A stretch of DNA of 37,170 bases from Rhodospirillaceae bacterium (GTDB lineage: Bacteria > Pseudomonadota > Alphaproteobacteria > Bin65), in the NCBI GenBank assembly GCA_009840595.1, contig VXNK01000129.1:1-37170 (forward strand), given 5' to 3'. The position numbers were made by a program, and so were the translations under genes. Shown here one piece after another: positions 1-8,812 of this stretch (within the stretch, counting starts at the first letter, position 1; every line of letters begins with the position of its first letter). Under the pieces are notes generated by a model, which searched no databases, was not told the DNA's origin, and saw only the letters and a program-made list of their open reading frames with translations.

Positions 1-1480
1 CGGCGCGCCTGCCGCCGCGGTCGGAGCCGGCGAACAGCCACGATTTGCGGCCGAGTGCAATACCCCTGAGCGCTCTCTCAGCGGCATTATTCGAGAGGCA
101 GATGCGCCCGTCGTCGAGGAAGCGAGCGAAGCGGTCCCATCGTCTGAGCATGTAGTCCATGGCCTTGGCGACGGGGGCATGGCGGGAGAGCCTGGCGCGT
201 TCGGTCTTCATCCAGGTCTCGAGTTCGGCGACGAGCGGCGCGCTCAGCTCCTGGCGAACGGCATGGCGCCGGCTGGGGCTCTCGCCCTTGATGGAGCGCT
301 CGATCTCGAACAGCACATCGATCCGCTTGACCGCCTCCATCGCCAGCGGCGAGATCGGCGGGGCGTTCTTGCGCCCCTTGCTGACCGCGATGTCGGCGAG
401 CTCGAAGAACTTGCGTCGGCTATGTGCCCAACAGGGAACTTCGGTGACAGGCCCCGGCAGTCGCGTGGCCGCGTAGAGGCGGTTGTAGCCGGCGAAACTG
501 TCGGCCTGGAGGATGCCGGCGAAGCTCTCCAGGTGCTCGACCGGATGATCCCCGGACCGGTCCCGCGAGTAGCGGAACAGGGCCGCCGGCGGGTCGGGAC
601 CGCCGAATGGCCGGTCGTCGCGGACATAGACCCAGGCCCGGCCCTTATCGGTCTTGCCCTTGGCCAGCACCGGCACCGGCGTGTCGTCGCCATGCAGGCG
701 TTCGGCCGCCATGACATGCTCCGCGATCAGGTCGTGCAGCGGGCGCAGCGCCACGGTGCAGGCGCCTACCTGGTCGGCCAGGGTCGACAGGCTGAGGTCG
801 ACGCCCTCGCGCGCATAGCGGTCGCGCTGGCGGTTCAGCGGCTGGTGCTGCCCATACTTCTCGAAGACGATCGTCGCCAGAAGGTTCGGGCCGGCCCAGC
901 CGCGCGGTGTCGGATGGAATGGCGCCGGCGGCTGGCTGATCTTCTCGCAATCGCGGCAGGTGAACTTCTCGCGCACGGTCTGGATCACCTTCCACTGGCG
1001 CGGAATGACCTCCAGCGTCTCGGTGACGTCCTCGCCGATCTTCGAGAGCTTCTGCGAGCCGCAGCACGCGCAAGCGTCCGGCGGCGGCACCACCACGCGC
1101 TCGCGCGGCAGATGTTCGGGGAATGGCTTGCGCCCGGACCGGCGGCGGCGGGTGAAGGCCTTGACCTGGGTCGTGTCGGCGGCCGCCTGTTCGGCCGCCA
1201 GCTCGTCCTCGGTCGCGCTCGCCTCAAGCTCGTCGAGTTGAAGCTCCAGCTGGTCGAGAAGCCGCTGCTTGCGCTCCGAACGCTGGCCGAAAAGCGCGCG
1301 ACGCAGCTTCTCGATCATCAGCTTCAGGGCGGCGATCTGCGCTTCGGCGTCCGACGCCTGCGCCTCGGCGTTCGCGGCCCGCGCCTCGGCGTCGGTCGCC
1401 TTCGCCTCGGCCTCGCTGGCCTTGGCTTCCGACGCCGCCAGCGCCGCCTTCAGCGCGTCGATCTCCGATCCGTCCGGCAT
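1..1480 (-). CDS. tnpC: IS66 family transposase TnpC (C-terminus cut by the window edge)
   Basis: DDE transposase that catalyses IS66 movement. The frame is open from ATG at 1480 to position 1, giving 493 visible residues. It starts with an Ala/Glu-rich coiled coil built from heptad repeats (about residues 14-48). A basic linker and a zinc-finger-like CACCGSQ...CRDCEK region follow. The catalytic core has LHGDDTPVP for the first Asp, ADSFAGY for the second, CWAHSRRKF, and LSNNAAERALR carrying the Glu. The last visible residues are WLFAGSDRGGRRA, so only a short C-terminal tail is missing. The core is uninterrupted and looks functional. The ATG is the first in-frame one after tnpB, which ends 71 bp upstream at 1552. 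Confidence 0.92.
   Translation of the reverse strand, partial: MPDGSEIDALKAALAASEAKASEAEAKATDAEARAANAEAQASDAEAQIAALKLMIEKLRRALFGQRSERKQRLLDQLELQLDELEASATEDELAAEQAAADTTQVKAFTRRRRSGRKPFPEHLPRERVVVPPPDACACCGSQKLSKIGEDVTETLEVIPRQWKVIQTVREKFTCRDCEKISQPPAPFHPTPRGWAGPNLLATIVFEKYGQHQPLNRQRDRYAREGVDLSLSTLADQVGACTVALRPLHDLIAEHVMAAERLHGDDTPVPVLAKGKTDKGRAWVYVRDDRPFGGPDPPAALFRYSRDRSGDHPVEHLESFAGILQADSFAGYNRLYAATRLPGPVTEVPCWAHSRRKFFELADIAVSKGRKNAPPISPLAMEAVKRIDVLFEIERSIKGESPSRRHAVRQELSAPLVAELETWMKTERARLSRHAPVAKAMDYMLRRWDRFARFLDDGRICLSNNAAERALRGIALGRKSWLFAGSDRGGRRA
1337..1441. repeat. Imperfect 21-bp tandem repeat inside tnpC encoding coiled-coil heptads
   Basis: About five degenerate 21-bp units encode the heptad x-A-E-A-(K/R/Q)-A-(S/T/A), for example DAEARAA, NAEAQAS and EAEAKAT. 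Repetition is visible in both DNA and protein. It gives a regular amphipathic coiled coil at the TnpC N-terminus, likely used for multimerisation. The number of units probably varies between copies of this element. Confidence 0.7.
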
Positions 1481-1551
1481 GCCCGGAAGCGAATCACAAC
1501 AGCCGCTGCGCCGCTACGCCAATCCTGTGCGATGAGTCCTTTTGCCGCCCG

Positions 1552-1899
1552 TCAGCCGGCCCGCGACGGCCGCCAGGTCCGCACCGGGTTGCGCCAGTCG
1601 ATCCCTTCGAGCAGGTAGCCCAGCTGCGCCGCGCTGATCGACACGGCCCCGCCCGACGCCGCAGGCCAGGGGAACCGGCCACGCTCCAGACGCTTGGCGT
1701 AGAGCGACGTGCCGATCCCGTCGGTCCAGAGAATCTTCACGAGATCTCCTTTGCGTCCGCGGAAGATGAAAAGATCGCCCGCATGTGGGTCCCGCCCGAG
1801 ACCCTGCTGGACCTGCAGCGCCAGCGTGTTCATCCCGCGCCGCATATCCGTCACGCCGGTCGCCAGCCACACCCGCGCCCCGCTCGGAACCGGGATCAT
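1552..1899 (-). CDS. tnpB: IS66 family accessory protein TnpB (115 aa)
   Basis: Accessory protein of the IS66 Orf2 family, needed for transposition of these elements; its biochemical role is unclear. The sequence shows the family pattern MIPVPSGARVWLATGVTDMR, then the segment LALQVQQGLGRDPHAGDLF and the FRGRKGDLVKIL and WTDGIGTSLYAKRLERGRF blocks. Length is normal for the family. The start at 1899 overlaps the tnpA stop by four bases (ATGA), which indicates translational coupling. A longer in-frame extension upstream exists but would run through tnpA in another frame and is not needed. Confidence 0.93.
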   Translation of the reverse strand: MIPVPSGARVWLATGVTDMRRGMNTLALQVQQGLGRDPHAGDLFIFRGRKGDLVKILWTDGIGTSLYAKRLERGRFPWPAASGGAVSISAAQLGYLLEGIDWRNPVRTWRPSRAG

Positions 1900-2315
1900 C
1901 GCCGCTCCAGAACCCCGAGAACCCGCGACAGCGCCGCCGCGTCCACATCCCGGTCCACCGTCACACGCGAGCCGTCCGCCAGGGCAATCTCCATCCGCCC
2001 GGAGGAAGACGCCTCGATATCCGGCGGCGCCGGCAGCAGCTTCGCCGGTTCCGCACCCTCCGTCGACGAGATAACCACCGGGACGAAGCCGCCCGCCATG
2101 CGCGCCAGCTCCCGATACTGACGGCGCCAACTGAAGACCAGGTTCGCGTTCACGTCATGACGCCGCGCCACCACCGAAACCGAAATCCCCGGCTGGTAGC
2201 TCTCCGTCACGATCCGGCGCTTCTGCGCCTCGCTCCAGCGACGGCGGCGGCGGCGAGACCGAACCTCACCCCCGGAGCCCGAATGATCCGCGTCCGACAT
2301 CCGCATAGTGCCCAC
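1896..2315 (-). CDS. tnpA: IS66 family protein TnpA (helix-turn-helix, 139 aa)
   Basis: First gene of the IS66 cassette, of the IS3/IS911 OrfA-like helix-turn-helix class. A basic run RRRRRRWSEAQKRRIVTESY is followed by the HTH pattern GISVSVVARRHDVNANLVF and SWRRQYRE. The C-terminal half (IEASSSGRMEIALADGSRVT) is the usual IS66 TnpA tail. Two ATGs lie near the N-terminus, at residues 1 and 4 (2315) and MSDADHSG a little further in; the true start could be any of these. It probably binds the terminal repeats or assists TnpC. Confidence 0.88.
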   Translation of the reverse strand: MGTMRMSDADHSGSGGEVRSRRRRRRWSEAQKRRIVTESYQPGISVSVVARRHDVNANLVFSWRRQYRELARMAGGFVPVVISSTEGAEPAKLLPAPPDIEASSSGRMEIALADGSRVTVDRDVDAAALSRVLGVLERR

Positions 2316-2332
2316 TTATCCTTGATGGACAC

Positions 2333-3043
2333 CTACGCGCGCCCATCCCTGAGCGCGAACCCTCGCCGATCCGGGACAGAGCCGACAGGCGGTCTATGAC
2401 GGATGCTTACGGTTTTTCTGCCTACTCTATCAATCGATGATGGTATCGAAGCTCGCTGTCTCACAGGGGGCGGATAGACTCCGTAACAAGTCAGGTCGCC
2501 GAACAATGTGAGATAGCGAAAATGCGCATCCAACGATACCCGACGCTCTACAGGCTTAGTAAAGTGCTCGGCAAACCTTCGGTTGATTATGTAGCCGACG
2601 GCGTTGCTCGGCGGTCGAGAATAGATGTAGAGGCCGCGGCCCTCTCGAAGGGTAGCGATCCGGCGCACAGGACGCTTGAGGTTTTTGAGAGACGGCGACA
2701 ACCTTACGATGTCCCAATCTTCTGGCAATTGTTCAGGAATATCTGCCAGAAACTCTGCAAAGTCCGCCGACAGTTCGCAGTCGTCTTCCAGAATCACTCG
2801 GGCCGTTTCATCGGTTTCGAGTATGTTGGCTATCACCTGAAGATGGCTTGCATAGCACCCAATCTGACCTGCACCCATCGGATTGTCCCGCCCGAAATCT
2901 GACGTCCACCTATCGGGAATGTCTGTGCCAAGAAAAGCGGGGAATCGAGTGAACGGTATTCCCAATTGTTGCAGCGACGCCCGTATGTTTATCAAGCGTT
3001 CGACATCACGATCAAGGTTGATCACATATACAGGCAGGCTCAC
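2333..3043 (-). pseudogene. Glycosyltransferase family 25 (LPS-type), 3' end replaced by the IS66 terminus
   Basis: Family 25 glycosyltransferases add sugars to lipooligosaccharide or other surface glycans. The N-terminus MSLPVYVINLDRDVERL is the family signature. CYASHLQV (63-70) and the EDD motif ILEDDCEL (84-91), probably metal or nucleotide-sugar binding, follow. The block SNAVGYIINRRFAEHF lies further on, and the C-terminal part reaches GVYPPPVRQRASIPSSID. Residues 212-236 (VSIRHRPPVG...) are translated from the IS66 terminal repeat beginning at 2410, so the natural C-terminus is lost or lies beyond the IS. Most of the catalytic domain survives, so activity cannot be excluded. Base composition is clearly lower in GC than the neighbours, which suggests horizontal acquisition, as is common for surface-glycan genes. 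Confidence 0.8.
2388..2410 (-). repeat. IS66 terminal inverted repeat (tnpA-proximal end)
   Basis: Read on the minus strand from 2410 the sequence starts GTAAGCATCCGTCATAGACC. The GTAAGC start matches what I recall of IS66-family termini. It coincides with the border between AT-richer glycosyltransferase DNA and GC-rich IS DNA. The opposite repeat is outside the window, so the pairing cannot be tested. The eight bases just outside (2411-2418) would be the target duplication. Confidence 0.6.
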
Positions 3044-3143
3044 TAGACCGTATCCGTCTTGTATGGAATCGTTACGGTGCTGTGCCCCTCGATACAGCCC
3101 TTCGGGCCTACACTGGATGAGGGAAAAATTGCTGGCTACGACT

Positions 3144-3183
3144 TCCTCATCTGAGTAGCGGCGCAGCCGCGTATCGAAGGATG
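3144..3183. repeat. Alphaproteobacterial intergenic palindromic repeat, downstream of petC
   Basis: The segment begins CCTCATCTGAGTAGCGGCGC and ends in CGAAGGATG, with a central stem GCGGC-gca-GCCGC (3158-3170). It matches the common alphaproteobacterial dispersed palindrome of the form CCTCATCCTGAGGAGC...CGAAGGATG, as recalled from many genomes. It lies about 75 bp past the petC stop and 100 bp before the glycosyltransferase start on the same strand. It could therefore attenuate or stabilise the petABC transcript. Confidence 0.55.
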
Positions 3184-3256
3184 CGCCTCAGTTGCGTCGG
3201 CGCTTCCATCAAGAACGGATTGGCTCTAGCCATTCGCCTTCTGGGAGAACGATCCC

Positions 3257-4108
3257 CTACGCGTGCCCTTTCACGTCCTTTTTCACCTGGCGGTAGATCG
3301 CATACATGAAGCCGGTGAAGAGGAGCAGGAACAGCATCACCTTGATGCCCATGCGCTTGCGCTCGACCATATAGGGCTCGGCGGCCCAGGCGAGGAAGGC
3401 GGTCACGTCCTTGGACATCTGGTCGACGCTGGCCGGCGGCGCGCCCGCCTCCTCGTATTCGACCTGGCCGTCCTCGGTCAGCGGCGGCGCCATGGCGACG
3501 ATGTGGCCGGGCATGTAGGTATTGCAATACTGGCCCTCGCCCGGCGCCAGCGGGTTGCCCTGGCTGTCCTTGAACTGCTTCTTGCAGGCCGCTTCGGAGA
3601 CATAGCCGGTGAGCAGCGAATAGACATAGTCCGCCGCGCCGCCGCGCGCCTTGACCATCAGCGACAGGTCCGGCGGGGCCGCGCCGTTGTTCGACGCGAT
3701 CGCCGCCTGGACGTTGGGGAAGGGATCGACGAACCGGTCCTTCGGCTCGGCCGGCCGGGTCGTCGGCTCGCCCTCCTCGTCCGGCTCGCCGTCGACCTCC
3801 TTGTCGCCGGCGATGGCGCGGATTTGCGCCTCGCTCAGGCCGATCGCCGCCAGATCGCGGTAGGCGACCAGGCGCAGCCCGTGGCAGGCCGCGCAGACCT
3901 CGTTATAGACCTGAAGGCCGCGGCGCAGCTGGGGATAGTCGTAGCGGCCGAAGACGCCGTTGAAGGTCCAGGCGACCGCCTTCGGCGCAACGGCATCGCC
4001 GGCAGCGAGCGCCGGAGCGGCCGCCGGGACCGCGCCGCCCGCCAGCACCGCGGCAATGGCGGCCGGCGCCAGCATACGATGGAGAGAGCGCATCGGGGAG
4101 CGGATCAT
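3257..4108 (-). CDS. petC: Cytochrome c1 of the bc1 complex (283 aa)
   Basis: Haem c subunit of ubiquinol:cytochrome c oxidoreductase, facing the periplasm and passing electrons from the Rieske protein to soluble cytochrome c. The start is ATG at 4108 (MIRSPMRS), overlapping the petB stop by ATGA. A signal peptide follows, with an Ala-rich core and a likely cleavage after APALAAG. The haem attachment motif CAACH is at residues 72-76. An acidic segment ([16 protein letters not shown]) and the DPFPN block come next, as in alphaproteobacterial c1. The likely Met axial ligand lies in [13 protein letters not shown] single C-terminal membrane anchor ([18 protein letters not shown]) and a basic tail complete it. 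All expected parts are present. Confidence 0.96.
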   Translation of the reverse strand: MIRSPMRSLHRMLAPAAIAAVLAGGAVPAAAPALAAGDAVAPKAVAWTFNGVFGRYDYPQLRRGLQVYNEVCAACHGLRLVAYRDLAAIGLSEAQIRAIAGDKEVDGEPDEEGEPTTRPAEPKDRFVDPFPNVQAAIASNNGAAPPDLSLMVKARGGAADYVYSLLTGYVSEAACKKQFKDSQGNPLAPGEGQYCNTYMPGHIVAMAPPLTEDGQVEYEEAGAPPASVDQMSKDVTAFLAWAAEPYMVERKRMGIKVMLFLLLFTGFMYAIYRQVKKDVKGHA

Positions 4109-5409
4109 CGGGAGGCCTCCATCGGCGCAGCGGCTGCCGCCGCGCCGCCGCCCAGCACGGGCTGGCTGATGCTGTGGGGCAGCGGCCTCGGCCGCTCGAT
4201 CCGGGAGACCAGCGGCAGAATGACGAGGAAATGGGCGAAATACCAGATCGTCGCCCACTGGCCGATCGCGGTCCAGGGCTGCTCGGCCGGCTGCGCGCCG
4301 ATCCATCCGAGGACCAGGCAGTCGATCACGAAGAGCCAGAAGAACGCGCGGTAGACCGGCCGGAACTTCGCGCTGCGCACCCGCGACGTATCGAGCCACG
4401 GCAGGACGAACAGGACGGCGACCGCGCCTCCCATCGCCAGCACGCCGGCCAGCTTGGCCTCCATGCCCCACCAGCCGAGCAGGACCTGGAACAGCCACCA
4501 ATCGTCGGTGAAGGAACGCAGGATGGTGTAGAAGGGCAGGAAATACCATTCCGGCACGATGTGCGGCGGCGTCTTCAGCGGGTCGGCCTGGATGTAGTTG
4601 TCCGGGTGGCCGAGATAGTTCGGGGCGTAGAAGACGAAGGCGGCGAAGACCAGCAGGAACACGCCGGTGCCGAACAGGTCCTTCGTCGTGTAGTAGGGGT
4701 GGAAATCGATCGAGTCCTGCGGGCCCTTCATGTCGATGCCCAGCGGGTTGTTCGCCTTGACCGTGTGCAGCGCCCAGATGTGCAGGACCACGACGCCCAG
4801 AATGACGAAGGGCAGCAGATAGTGCAGGCTGTAGAAGCGGTTGAGGGTCGGGTTGTCGACGGTGAAGCCGCCCCACAGCAGTTCGGTGAGGGATTCGCCG
4901 ATCAGCGGCACGGCGCCGACCATGCTGGTGATGACCTTGGCGGCCCAGAAGCTCATCTGGCCCCAGGGCAGGACATAGCCCATGAAGGCCGTCGCCATCA
5001 TCAGGAACAGGATAATGACGCCGAGCCACCAGAGCAGTTCGCGCGGCGCCTTGAACGAGCCGTAGTAGAGGCCGCGGAAGATGTGCAGATACACGACGAT
5101 GAAGAACATCGACCCGCCGTTCATGTGAACGTAGCGGATCAGCCAGCCGTAGTTGACGTCGCGCATGATGCGCTCGACCGAATCGAAGGCGTAGTCGGTG
5201 TGCGGCGTGTAGTGCATCGAGAGCACGATGCCGGTCACGATCATAATGATGAGCGCAAGGCCGGCCAGCGAGCCGAAATTCCACATATAGTTCAGGTTGC
5301 GCGGCACCGGGTAATAGAGCGCGTGCTCCGTCATGGAGACGATCGGCATGCGGTCGTCGATCCATTTCAGCGTCCGGTTTCGCCGCGCGCCGTGCGCTTC
5401 AGTGCTCAT
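4105..5409 (-). CDS. petB: Cytochrome b of the bc1 complex (434 aa)
   Basis: Membrane core of complex III, carrying the two b haems and both quinone sites. It is full length, with about eight hydrophobic helices. Visible markers are [12 protein letters not shown] near the N-terminus, [16 protein letters not shown] of the quinol-oxidation region, and the PEWY motif in [17 protein letters not shown]. The paired histidines lie in [17 protein letters not shown] and [17 protein letters not shown]. The start [16 protein letters not shown] at 5409 lies 156 bp after petA. The 3' end overlaps petC by ATGA, so b and c1 are made as a translationally coupled pair rather than the fused b/c1 polyprotein of Bradyrhizobium. 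Confidence 0.97.
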   Translation of the reverse strand: MSTEAHGARRNRTLKWIDDRMPIVSMTEHALYYPVPRNLNYMWNFGSLAGLALIIMIVTGIVLSMHYTPHTDYAFDSVERIMRDVNYGWLIRYVHMNGGSMFFIVVYLHIFRGLYYGSFKAPRELLWWLGVIILFLMMATAFMGYVLPWGQMSFWAAKVITSMVGAVPLIGESLTELLWGGFTVDNPTLNRFYSLHYLLPFVILGVVVLHIWALHTVKANNPLGIDMKGPQDSIDFHPYYTTKDLFGTGVFLLVFAAFVFYAPNYLGHPDNYIQADPLKTPPHIVPEWYFLPFYTILRSFTDDWWLFQVLLGWWGMEAKLAGVLAMGGAVAVLFVLPWLDTSRVRSAKFRPVYRAFFWLFVIDCLVLGWIGAQPAEQPWTAIGQWATIWYFAHFLVILPLVSRIERPRPLPHSISQPVLGGGAAAAAAPMEASR

Positions 5410-5565
5410 CCCCTAACCTCGCTCCTGGCCGTCGCGGCCGTTGCGATGAAGGACAACGACAACGCCTCGCCGCCCGCTCGATGACGTTTCCCGTTCGCTG
5501 GACCGGACCCGGATCCCTGGAACCGGAATCCCGGAACCGGAATCAAGGACCTCGATGCGGCGGCG
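5410..5565. other. petA-petB intergenic spacer with a 12-bp direct repeat
   Basis: This 156-bp gap is wide for an operon of this kind. It holds two exact copies of GGAACCGGAATC (5519-5530 and 5533-5544). No gene, clear promoter or T-tracted terminator is visible. It may simply be a degraded spacer. Confidence 0.4.
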
Positions 5566-6192
5566 TCAGGCTGCGTTGCCGCCATGCCCGCCTTTCGGCT
5601 GTTCGACGCCGATGATCAGCTTGTTTTCCGCCGTGATGGCGTAGGGCGGCACCGGCAGGTTGCGCGGCGCGGGCCCTTTGCGGATGCGGCCGGAAATGTC
5701 GTAGTGCGAGCCGTGGCAGGGGCAGAACCAGCCGCCGTATTCGCCCTTGTTGTCGGTCCCCTTCTGGCCCAGCGGAATGCAGCCGAGATGCGTGCACACG
5801 CCGACGACGACCAGCCATTGCTCGCGGGCGCCGCTGCCGAAGCGCTGCTCGTCGGTCTGCGGATCGGGCAGATCGTCCGGGTCGACGGCCTTGGCCTCGG
5901 CAATTTCCTTTTGCGTCCGGCGCCGGATGAAGACCGGCGAGCCGCGCCACTTGACCGTGATCGCCTGGCCTTCCTCGATCGGCGACAGATCCACTTCGGT
6001 CGTCGAGGCGGCGAGCGTATCCCTGGCCGGGTTCAGGCTGTCGAGCAGCGGCCACGCCGAGGCGCCCGCGGCGAACGCGCCGAAAGCGCCGCCCGCCAGG
6101 ATCAGAAAGTCCCGCCGGCCGGCCCCGTCCTCATGCGCTCCGGCCCCATGCTCATGCGAGCCGGCAGCGTCAGTACTGGCGCTGTCCGCCAT
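5566..6192 (-). CDS. petA: Rieske iron-sulfur subunit of the bc1 complex (208 aa)
   Basis: 2Fe-2S subunit that takes the first electron from ubiquinol. Cluster-binding motifs are CTHLGC (133-138) and CPCHGSH (157-163). An N-terminal Tat-type anchor [19 protein letters not shown] (25-43) holds it in the membrane, as usual for bacterial Rieske proteins. The N-terminus before it is unusually His/Gly rich ([15 protein letters not shown]). The start at 6192 has a GGGAG ribosome site a few bases upstream on the minus strand. It is the first gene of the petABC operon and is divergent from hemF. Confidence 0.97.
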   Translation of the reverse strand: MADSASTDAAGSHEHGAGAHEDGAGRRDFLILAGGAFGAFAAGASAWPLLDSLNPARDTLAASTTEVDLSPIEEGQAITVKWRGSPVFIRRRTQKEIAEAKAVDPDDLPDPQTDEQRFGSGAREQWLVVVGVCTHLGCIPLGQKGTDNKGEYGGWFCPCHGSHYDISGRIRKGPAPRNLPVPPYAITAENKLIIGVEQPKGGHGGNAA

Positions 6193-6556
6193 CTGCTCCC
6201 AATCCTTGGCGTTCGAGAAAAATCAATAAAAACCGAAGGTTACGCTGCGCTTAGCGGTGCTTCGCGGCGCGTTCCAAGGTATTGTCCGGCCTTTCGCAGG
6301 CGAAATGTGACACCGCGACGCAGAGACATCCGGGCAGCCCGAATCCAGCCCGCGCGCAGGGGAAAATTCACCGCCGGAGCGCCCCGGAAGCCTCTCCCCG
6401 ATCGCCCGGCGATCCTATACCGGAACGCCGGCACGAAACGGCCGGCACGAAATCGCCGCTGGCGGCGCGGCGGCCCCGGCGGCGGCGTTGCGGCAAACCG
6501 GAGGCTGGCCCGCGGCCCGGCCGGGGGCGACATTGCGGCAGACGAACGGACATATC
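6193..6556. promoter_or_regulatory. Divergent petA / hemF intergenic region
   Basis: This 364-bp gap holds the promoters of both petABC and hemF. An AT-rich patch near 6210-6240 (GAAAAATCAATAAAAACC) lies just upstream of petA and is the likeliest core promoter for it. I see no convincing FNR box: an ATCAA half is present without its partner. The hemF side is very GC-rich, with a GGCCGGCACGAAA-type direct repeat near 6427-6450. No additional gene is visible. Confidence 0.45.
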
Positions 6557-7450
6557 ATGGACACCGCCGCCGGCACCGACACGCAGAAAACCGAAGCGCG
6601 CCAGTGGTTCGAGGCCCTGCGCGACCGGCTCTGCGCGGCCTTCGAAGCCCTGGAGGACGAGCTGTCCGGTGAAGCGCTGACGCTGTCCGGCGGCGGGCCG
6701 GCCGGCCGCTTCGAACGCACGGCATGGAGCCGCGACGGCGCGGCGCCCCCCGGGTCCGGGGGTAATGGCGGGGGCGGCGTGATGTCCCTGATGCGCGGCC
6801 GGGTGTTCGAAAAGGTCGGCGTCAACGTCTCGACCGTCTACGGCGAGTTCTCCGAAGAGTTCCGCAAACAGATTCCCGGCGCCGCGGACGACCCGCGCTT
6901 CTGGGCGAGCGGGATCAGCCTCGTCGCCCATATGCGCTCGCCGAAAATCCCGGCCGTGCACATGAACACGCGCCATATCGTAACGACGCAAAGCTGGTTC
7001 GGCGGCGGGGCGGACCTGACGCCGACCGTGCCGGACGAGGCCGATACGACGGCCTTCCACAGCGCGCTGAAAGCGGCCTGCGACGCCCACGACCCGGACT
7101 ATTACCGGCGGTTCAAGGAGTGGTGCGACCGCTACTTCTTCCTGCCGCACCGCGACGAGGCGCGCGGCGTCGGCGGCATCTTCTACGACCGGCTGAACGA
7201 CGGCTGGGACGAGACCTTCGCCTTCACCCGGGCGGTCGGCGAGGCCCTGCTCGCGGCCTATCCGGCGATCGTGCGCCGGCATCTCGGCGAAACCTGGACC
7301 GAAGCCGAGCGCGACTATCAGCTCGTCCGCCGCGGCCGCTACGTCGAATTCAACCTGCTCTACGACCGGGGCACCAAGTTCGGCCTGATGACCGGCGGCA
7401 ACGTCGAGGCCATCCTGATGTCCCTGCCGCCGGAGGTCCGCTGGCCGTAG
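6557..7450 (+). CDS. hemF: Oxygen-dependent coproporphyrinogen III oxidase (297 aa)
   Basis: Catalyses the oxidative decarboxylation of coproporphyrinogen III to protoporphyrinogen IX in haem synthesis, in the cytosol and using O2. Family markers are [38 protein letters not shown], the strongly conserved [11 protein letters not shown], and [19 protein letters not shown]. The C-terminal block [19 protein letters not shown] plus [13 protein letters not shown] completes the enzyme. The start [10 protein letters not shown] at 6557 gives the usual family length. An in-frame ATG-less extension upstream would add non-conserved residues. Its place opposite petABC links haem supply to cytochrome synthesis. 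Confidence 0.96.
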   Translation: MDTAAGTDTQKTEARQWFEALRDRLCAAFEALEDELSGEALTLSGGGPAGRFERTAWSRDGAAPPGSGGNGGGGVMSLMRGRVFEKVGVNVSTVYGEFSEEFRKQIPGAADDPRFWASGISLVAHMRSPKIPAVHMNTRHIVTTQSWFGGGADLTPTVPDEADTTAFHSALKAACDAHDPDYYRRFKEWCDRYFFLPHRDEARGVGGIFYDRLNDGWDETFAFTRAVGEALLAAYPAIVRRHLGETWTEAERDYQLVRRGRYVEFNLLYDRGTKFGLMTGGNVEAILMSLPPEVRWP

Positions 7451-7456
7451 CGCGGT

Positions 7457-8797
7457 TCAGCGCCGCCCGCCCTCCATCCCGCGGACCAGGGCGATCGCCT
7501 CTTCGAGCTTTTCGAGCGCCGCCTCGCGGCCGGGCCGGAAATCCTGGGCGATCCACCAGCGCTCGACGAACTTCAGCCCCTTGCCGATCGCCGGACCGGC
7601 GATGCCGCGGGCGGCCAGATCGGCGCCGCGCACCGGCAGGACCGGCCGTTGCCAGCCCGCCGCGGCCTGCACCAGATCGCGCAGCGGCCCGGTATCTGCG
7701 CCGTCCCGCGCCGCCGCCGCGAGCAGCGACGCATCGCGCCAGTTTTCCGCGCCGTGCCGGTAGAAGGCGGCGCGCACGGCCCTGAGCCGCCCGGGGCGGG
7801 GCGCTGAGCCTTCAGCCGCAGCATCCGGGTCCGGCGGGTCCGGCGCGGCGTCCGGCGCAAGCTGCAGAATCGCGAGCAGCCGGTCCGCCCGCTTGCGGGA
7901 CAGGCGCAGCGACCGGCCGACCGCGTCCGCCCGTCCGGAGTCGCCGATCAGGGCGGCGAGCCGGCGACACGGATCGGGCGGCAGGCCAAGCGCCGCTTCC
8001 AGCGCCGCCATGGACCGGAATCGCGCCGGGATCCAGGCCGTATCGGCGACGGCTTCCAGAATGCCGTCGGACGCCATGGCCTCGACCGCTTCGGCGGCGA
8101 ACGGCTCGGCGAGCGTCTTGAGAACTTCCTGGCCGACCCGCTCGCGCGACAGGGCATCGATGCGCGCTGCCTCGGCGGAACAGGCCGCCCGGCTCGCCGG
8201 ATCGCCCGCCGCCATGCCGAAACCGGCGGCGAAGCGGTAGAAGCGCAGGATGCGCAGATGGTCCTCACGGATGCGCTCGTGCGGATCGCCGACGAAGCGG
8301 ATGCAGGGCGCGTCGAGATCGGCGAGGCCGCCGAAATAGTCGAACACCGCGCCGTCCGGGCGCAGGGACAGCGCGTTGATCGTGAAGTCGCGGCGCAGCG
8401 CGTCCTCGCGCCATTGGTCCGTGAAGGCGACGACCGCCCGCCGCCCGTCGGTCTCGACGTCCCGGCGCAGCGACGTGACCTCAAAGCCGGTGCTGTCCGA
8501 AACGGCCGTGACCGTGCCGTGGGCGATGCCGGTCGGCACGACCCGCAGCCCGGCGGCTTCGAGCCGGCGGACCGCTTCGTCCGGCGGTAGCGGCACGCCG
8601 ATATCGATATCGGCAACCGGATTTCCGAGCAGCGCATCGCGCACGCAGCCGCCGACGAAACGGACGTCGATGCCGCCTTCGCGCAGCGCCGCGATAACCG
8701 GCGCTACCGCCGGGCCGGTCATCCAGTCTTCGGAAACGCGAACGCCGGTCGCGCCCGGAACGCCGTTAGCCGATGCGCGTTTGGCCTTTGCCGCCAT
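7457..8797 (-). CDS. cca: CCA tRNA nucleotidyltransferase / poly(A) polymerase family (446 aa)
   Basis: Class II nucleotidyltransferase that builds or repairs the CCA end of tRNAs. The head domain has FVGGCVRDALLG (48-58) and the catalytic DxD at D63/D65 (ADIDIG). Nucleotide-selection motifs follow, including RRDFTINAL (135-143), and then the RNA-binding block ERIREDHLRILRFYRFAAGFG. The C-terminal half is helical and less conserved, as normal for alphaproteobacterial enzymes. It could in principle be a poly(A) polymerase; the two are hard to separate by eye, but the genomic place favours CCA-adding. It is the last gene of the DUF1285-NUDIX-DUF6111-cca operon and ends only 6 bp from the convergent hemF stop. 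Confidence 0.93.
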   Translation of the reverse strand: MAAKAKRASANGVPGATGVRVSEDWMTGPAVAPVIAALREGGIDVRFVGGCVRDALLGNPVADIDIGVPLPPDEAVRRLEAAGLRVVPTGIAHGTVTAVSDSTGFEVTSLRRDVETDGRRAVVAFTDQWREDALRRDFTINALSLRPDGAVFDYFGGLADLDAPCIRFVGDPHERIREDHLRILRFYRFAAGFGMAAGDPASRAACSAEAARIDALSRERVGQEVLKTLAEPFAAEAVEAMASDGILEAVADTAWIPARFRSMAALEAALGLPPDPCRRLAALIGDSGRADAVGRSLRLSRKRADRLLAILQLAPDAAPDPPDPDAAAEGSAPRPGRLRAVRAAFYRHGAENWRDASLLAAAARDGADTGPLRDLVQAAAGWQRPVLPVRGADLAARGIAGPAIGKGLKFVERWWIAQDFRPGREAALEKLEEAIALVRGMEGGRR

Positions 8798-8812
8798 GCC
8801 GGGAAGCCGGCC

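Larger units (their letters stand above)
1..2410 (-). mobile_element. IS66-family insertion sequence, right part only (runs off the left edge)
   Basis: Three minus-strand genes in the order tnpA, tnpB, tnpC form the standard IS66 cassette, with tnpA and tnpB joined by an ATGA overlap. The tnpA-proximal end is placed at 2410. From there the minus strand reads GTAAGCATCCGTCATAGACC, and GTAAGC is my recollection of how IS66-family ends begin. A sharp change in base composition occurs at the same point, and a glycosyltransferase frame is continuous up to it. The far end and the target-site duplication lie outside the window, so transposition boundaries are inferred from one end only. IS66 elements are about 2.5 kb, so only the last part of tnpC and one terminal repeat should be missing. 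Confidence 0.85.

Noticed and set aside
179..1618. Plus-strand open frame of 479 codons opposite tnpC
   Set aside because: Antisense shadow of the IS66 transposase; the minus-strand frame has clear TnpC motifs.
3257..5365. Apparent 702-residue cytochrome b/c1 fusion protein
   Set aside because: The frame upstream of c1 is out of frame with cytochrome b and shows no b motifs. The real genes are separate, overlapping by ATGA at 4105-4108, so this is not a fused fbcH-type gene.
6193..6556. FNR-type operator in the petA-hemF gap
   Set aside because: An AATCAA half-site is present near 6215, but there is no TTGAT partner at the right spacing.
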